Source of the DNA: Desulfovibrio sp. DV
GTDB lineage: Bacteria; Desulfobacterota; Desulfovibrionia; Desulfovibrionales; Desulfovibrionaceae
Assembly: GCF_001936595.1 (NCBI RefSeq)
Contig: NZ_MLBG01000002.1
Coordinates: 1-64,000 of the forward strand
Length of the DNA stretch: 64,000 bases
Direction: 5' to 3'
Positions within the stretch are counted from its first letter, which is position 1; every line of letters starts with the position of its first letter. The translations under genes and the position numbers were made by a program. The notes beneath the pieces are model-generated. The model ran no database searches and was not told where the DNA came from. It saw only the letters and a program-made list of their open reading frames with translations. This document shows positions 62,486-64,000 of this stretch, piece after piece.

Positions 62486-62520
62486 CGCGAACAGGCTGGA
62501 CACCCTCCAGCCTGTTCGCG
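62486..62520 (+). other. strong hairpin between livK and livH
   Basis: CGCGAACAGGCTGGA and TCCAGCCTGTTCGCG form a perfect 15-base stem with a CACCC loop, 24 bases after the livK stop. No T-run follows. Such hairpins after binding-protein genes stabilise the upstream mRNA and lower downstream expression, giving excess binding protein over permease. Confidence 0.8.
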
Positions 62521-62565
62521 CTTGAAGGCCCAACCACTTCACGTCAAACCGCCTCGGAGCAGACG

Positions 62566-63450
62566 TTGCTCGAACAACAGCTCGTTAATGGGTTCACCCT
62601 GGGCCTCATATACGCACTCATAGCCGTGGGTTACACCATGGTTTACGGCGTCATTGAGCTTATCAATTTCGCCCACGGCGAAATCTATATGCTCGGGGCT
62701 TTTCTGACCCTGTCGTTTATTTCCCTGGGACTGCCGCTGCCTGTCGCCGTCTTGCTGGCCATGTTGGCTGCCGCCGCCATCGGCGTGCTGCTCGACATCG
62801 TCGCCTACCGGCCTCTGCGCGAGGCCCCGCGGCTGGCTGCACTCATTACCGCCATCGGCATGTCCATTTTTCTGCAAAACCTGGCCATGATCATCTGGGG
62901 CAGCCGGCCGCTGCCGTTTCCCAAACAGGCCATCCCCGCCTTTTTCAATGATCCGGCCCTAACCTTTTCCGACGTGACCATCTCCTGGATGCAGGTGATC
63001 ATCTACGCCGTGGCCGTGGCCCTCATGGTGGGCCTTAACCTGATCATCACCAAAACCCGCGTGGGCACGGCCATGCGCGCCCTGGCCCAGAACCAGACGG
63101 CAGCCGCGCTCATGGGCATCAACGTCAACCGGGTCATCACCTTCACCTTTGCCCTCGGCTCGGCCATGGGAGCCATGGCCGGCATCATGGTGTCCATGTA
63201 TTACAACACCATGTATCCCACCATGGGCTATCTGGCCGGGGTCAAGGCCTTTGCCGCCGCAGTGCTCGGCGGCATCGGCTCGGTGCCCGGGGCCATGCTC
63301 GGCGGCGTGGTGCTCGGCATCGCCGAGACCCTCGGCGCAGGCTATATCTCCTCGCCCTATCGCGACGGCGTGGCCTATGCGGTCATGATCCTGGTCATCA
63401 TCTTCCGTCCCTCGGGCCTGCTCGGCCGGGCCGTGACGGACAAGGCGTAG
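62566..63450 (+). CDS. livH: branched-chain amino-acid ABC transporter permease LivH
   Basis: Membrane permease of the LIV system. 294 residues with about eight helices. Family landmarks: LINFAHGEIYMLGAFLT near the N-terminus, AYRPLREAPRLAALI-like block and the cytoplasmic ALAQNQTAAALMGINVNRV (EAA-like loop). The start is TTG 62566 with TCGGAG six bases upstream; no better ATG exists. Downstream livM begins 47 bases later. Confidence 0.96.
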   Translation: MLEQQLVNGFTLGLIYALIAVGYTMVYGVIELINFAHGEIYMLGAFLTLSFISLGLPLPVAVLLAMLAAAAIGVLLDIVAYRPLREAPRLAALITAIGMSIFLQNLAMIIWGSRPLPFPKQAIPAFFNDPALTFSDVTISWMQVIIYAVAVALMVGLNLIITKTRVGTAMRALAQNQTAAALMGINVNRVITFTFALGSAMGAMAGIMVSMYYNTMYPTMGYLAGVKAFAAAVLGGIGSVPGAMLGGVVLGIAETLGAGYISSPYRDGVAYAVMILVIIFRPSGLLGRAVTDKA

Positions 63451-63497
63451 CAACCGGCGGCCGGTGCGACCGGCTCCCAGAACAGATCGGAATACAC

Positions 63498-64000
63498 ATG
63501 CGCGGCGCGGCAAATACACTGAAATACCTGCTTCTGGCGGCGATCCTGACCTACCCGTTGATGCCTTTTCGGGACACCTACGTCCTGCACGTCCTGGTCC
63601 TGATCATGGTCTACATGGTCCTGGCCATGGGCCTTAACATCCTGCCTGGATTTTGCGGCCTGCTCGACCTCGGGTTCGTCGGCTTCTACGGCATCGGGGC
63701 ATACACGGCCGGGCTGCTCACCATCCACTACAACATGTCGTTTTGGCTCATTGTCCCTCTGGCGGTCATCAACGGGGCGCTGTTCGGGATGCTCCTTGGC
63801 GCGCCCACCTTGCGGCTGGTGGGGGACTATTTTGCCATCGTCACCTTTGGCTTCTCCGAACTGGTGGTCCTTTTTCTCACCAACGAAATCTGGCTCACCC
63901 GGGGGCCGCTTGGCATCCCCGGCATCGCCCCCATTGCCTTCGACGTCACCTGGCTGGCCACGCTGCTTGGCATCAACGAACGCTGGCGCTACGCCTTCCG
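63498..64000 (+). CDS. livM: branched-chain amino-acid ABC transporter permease LivM, 5' part
   Basis: The N-terminal 167 residues are visible; the gene runs past the window end. Helix-rich, with NILPGFCGLLDLGFVGFYGI and TLRLVGDYFAIVTFGFSELV, the LivM landmarks. ATG 63498 has a weak upstream site (GGAAT). With livK and livH it forms the LIV-type operon, whose ATPases livG and livF are probably just beyond the end. Confidence 0.95.
   Translation, partial: MRGAANTLKYLLLAAILTYPLMPFRDTYVLHVLVLIMVYMVLAMGLNILPGFCGLLDLGFVGFYGIGAYTAGLLTIHYNMSFWLIVPLAVINGALFGMLLGAPTLRLVGDYFAIVTFGFSELVVLFLTNEIWLTRGPLGIPGIAPIAFDVTWLATLLGINERWRYAF

Noticed and set aside
1-64000. tRNA genes, CRISPR arrays, integrases, insertion sequences or phage genes
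   Set aside because: None was found by reading both strands; gene gaps are short and show only terminators, repeats or nothing nameable.

Overview
The window is GC-rich and almost fully coding, with no gene-free gap over 300 bases. I saw no rRNA, tRNA, CRISPR array, transposase or phage gene. It looks like chromosomal DNA of a sulfate-reducing deltaproteobacterium of the Desulfovibrio type. This is an inference from four things: a periplasmic tetraheme cytochrome c3 with the alternating CX2CH/CX4CH pattern, a cytochrome c maturation cluster whose CcmE carries Cys-X3-Tyr, an mqnC gene of the futalosine menaquinone route, and many small proteins of that lineage. I cannot name the species.

Layout. 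1-6036 (minus): a housekeeping operon reading TIGR00725-type protein, HIT protein, LapA-domain protein, mutS, lysA, SGNH hydrolase. 6144-8932 (plus): uvrC, a methyltransferase and a YwbE-like protein. 8880-12320: a DMT exporter divergent from a LysR regulator, then tag and a DUF488 protein. 12327-15217: a UbiD-family decarboxylase gene with two frame breaks, flanked by a family of palindromic repeats. 15241-22781: a DnaJ-like protein, a YkgJ Cys-cluster protein, a CoA-binding protein, mqnC, a second DMT exporter, an M24 peptidase, a cyclase-family protein, cytochrome c3 and a CBS protein. 22929-33461: pcm, an Mrp ATPase, pgsA, a FtsB/TPR/lipoprotein group, fbp, tsaD, trxA-trxB, bamD and an unknown. 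33505-43858: an EF-G paralogue, an acyltransferase, rsmD-coaD-miaA-amidase, a convergent tatA, unknowns, a HAD phosphatase, and a YggT/DivIVA/DUF167/DUF465 group. 43860-47099: ilvB-ilvN-ilvC. 47156-50528: small secreted and membrane proteins. 50662-54607: methyltransferase, proA, nadD and an AlgX-like protein. 54801-61164: a CNNM-type CBS protein and a ccmEFABCD-TPR cluster. 61298-64000: livK-livH-livM, the last cut by the window end.

Most gene groups are tightly packed with overlapping stop and start codons (GTGA or TGATG), so translational coupling is likely. The ccm cluster would mature the haem proteins of which cytochrome c3 is the local example, trxA/trxB supply thiol reduction, mqnC (and possibly the UbiD protein) belong to menaquinone synthesis, and ilvBNC plus liv cover branched-chain amino-acid synthesis and uptake.

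The two most notable observations are these. First, three intergenic palindromic elements (12327-12376, 12452-12510, 15163-15217) share a head sequence but have stems of different sequence that still pair, which is a covariation signature. Second, five single-base indels in short homopolymer runs break four otherwise normal genes (ubiD twice, a methyltransferase, proA, livK). Either the source sequence has homopolymer errors or these genes are really damaged. I did not find a clearly new multi-gene system; the best candidates for follow-up are listed in the findings.
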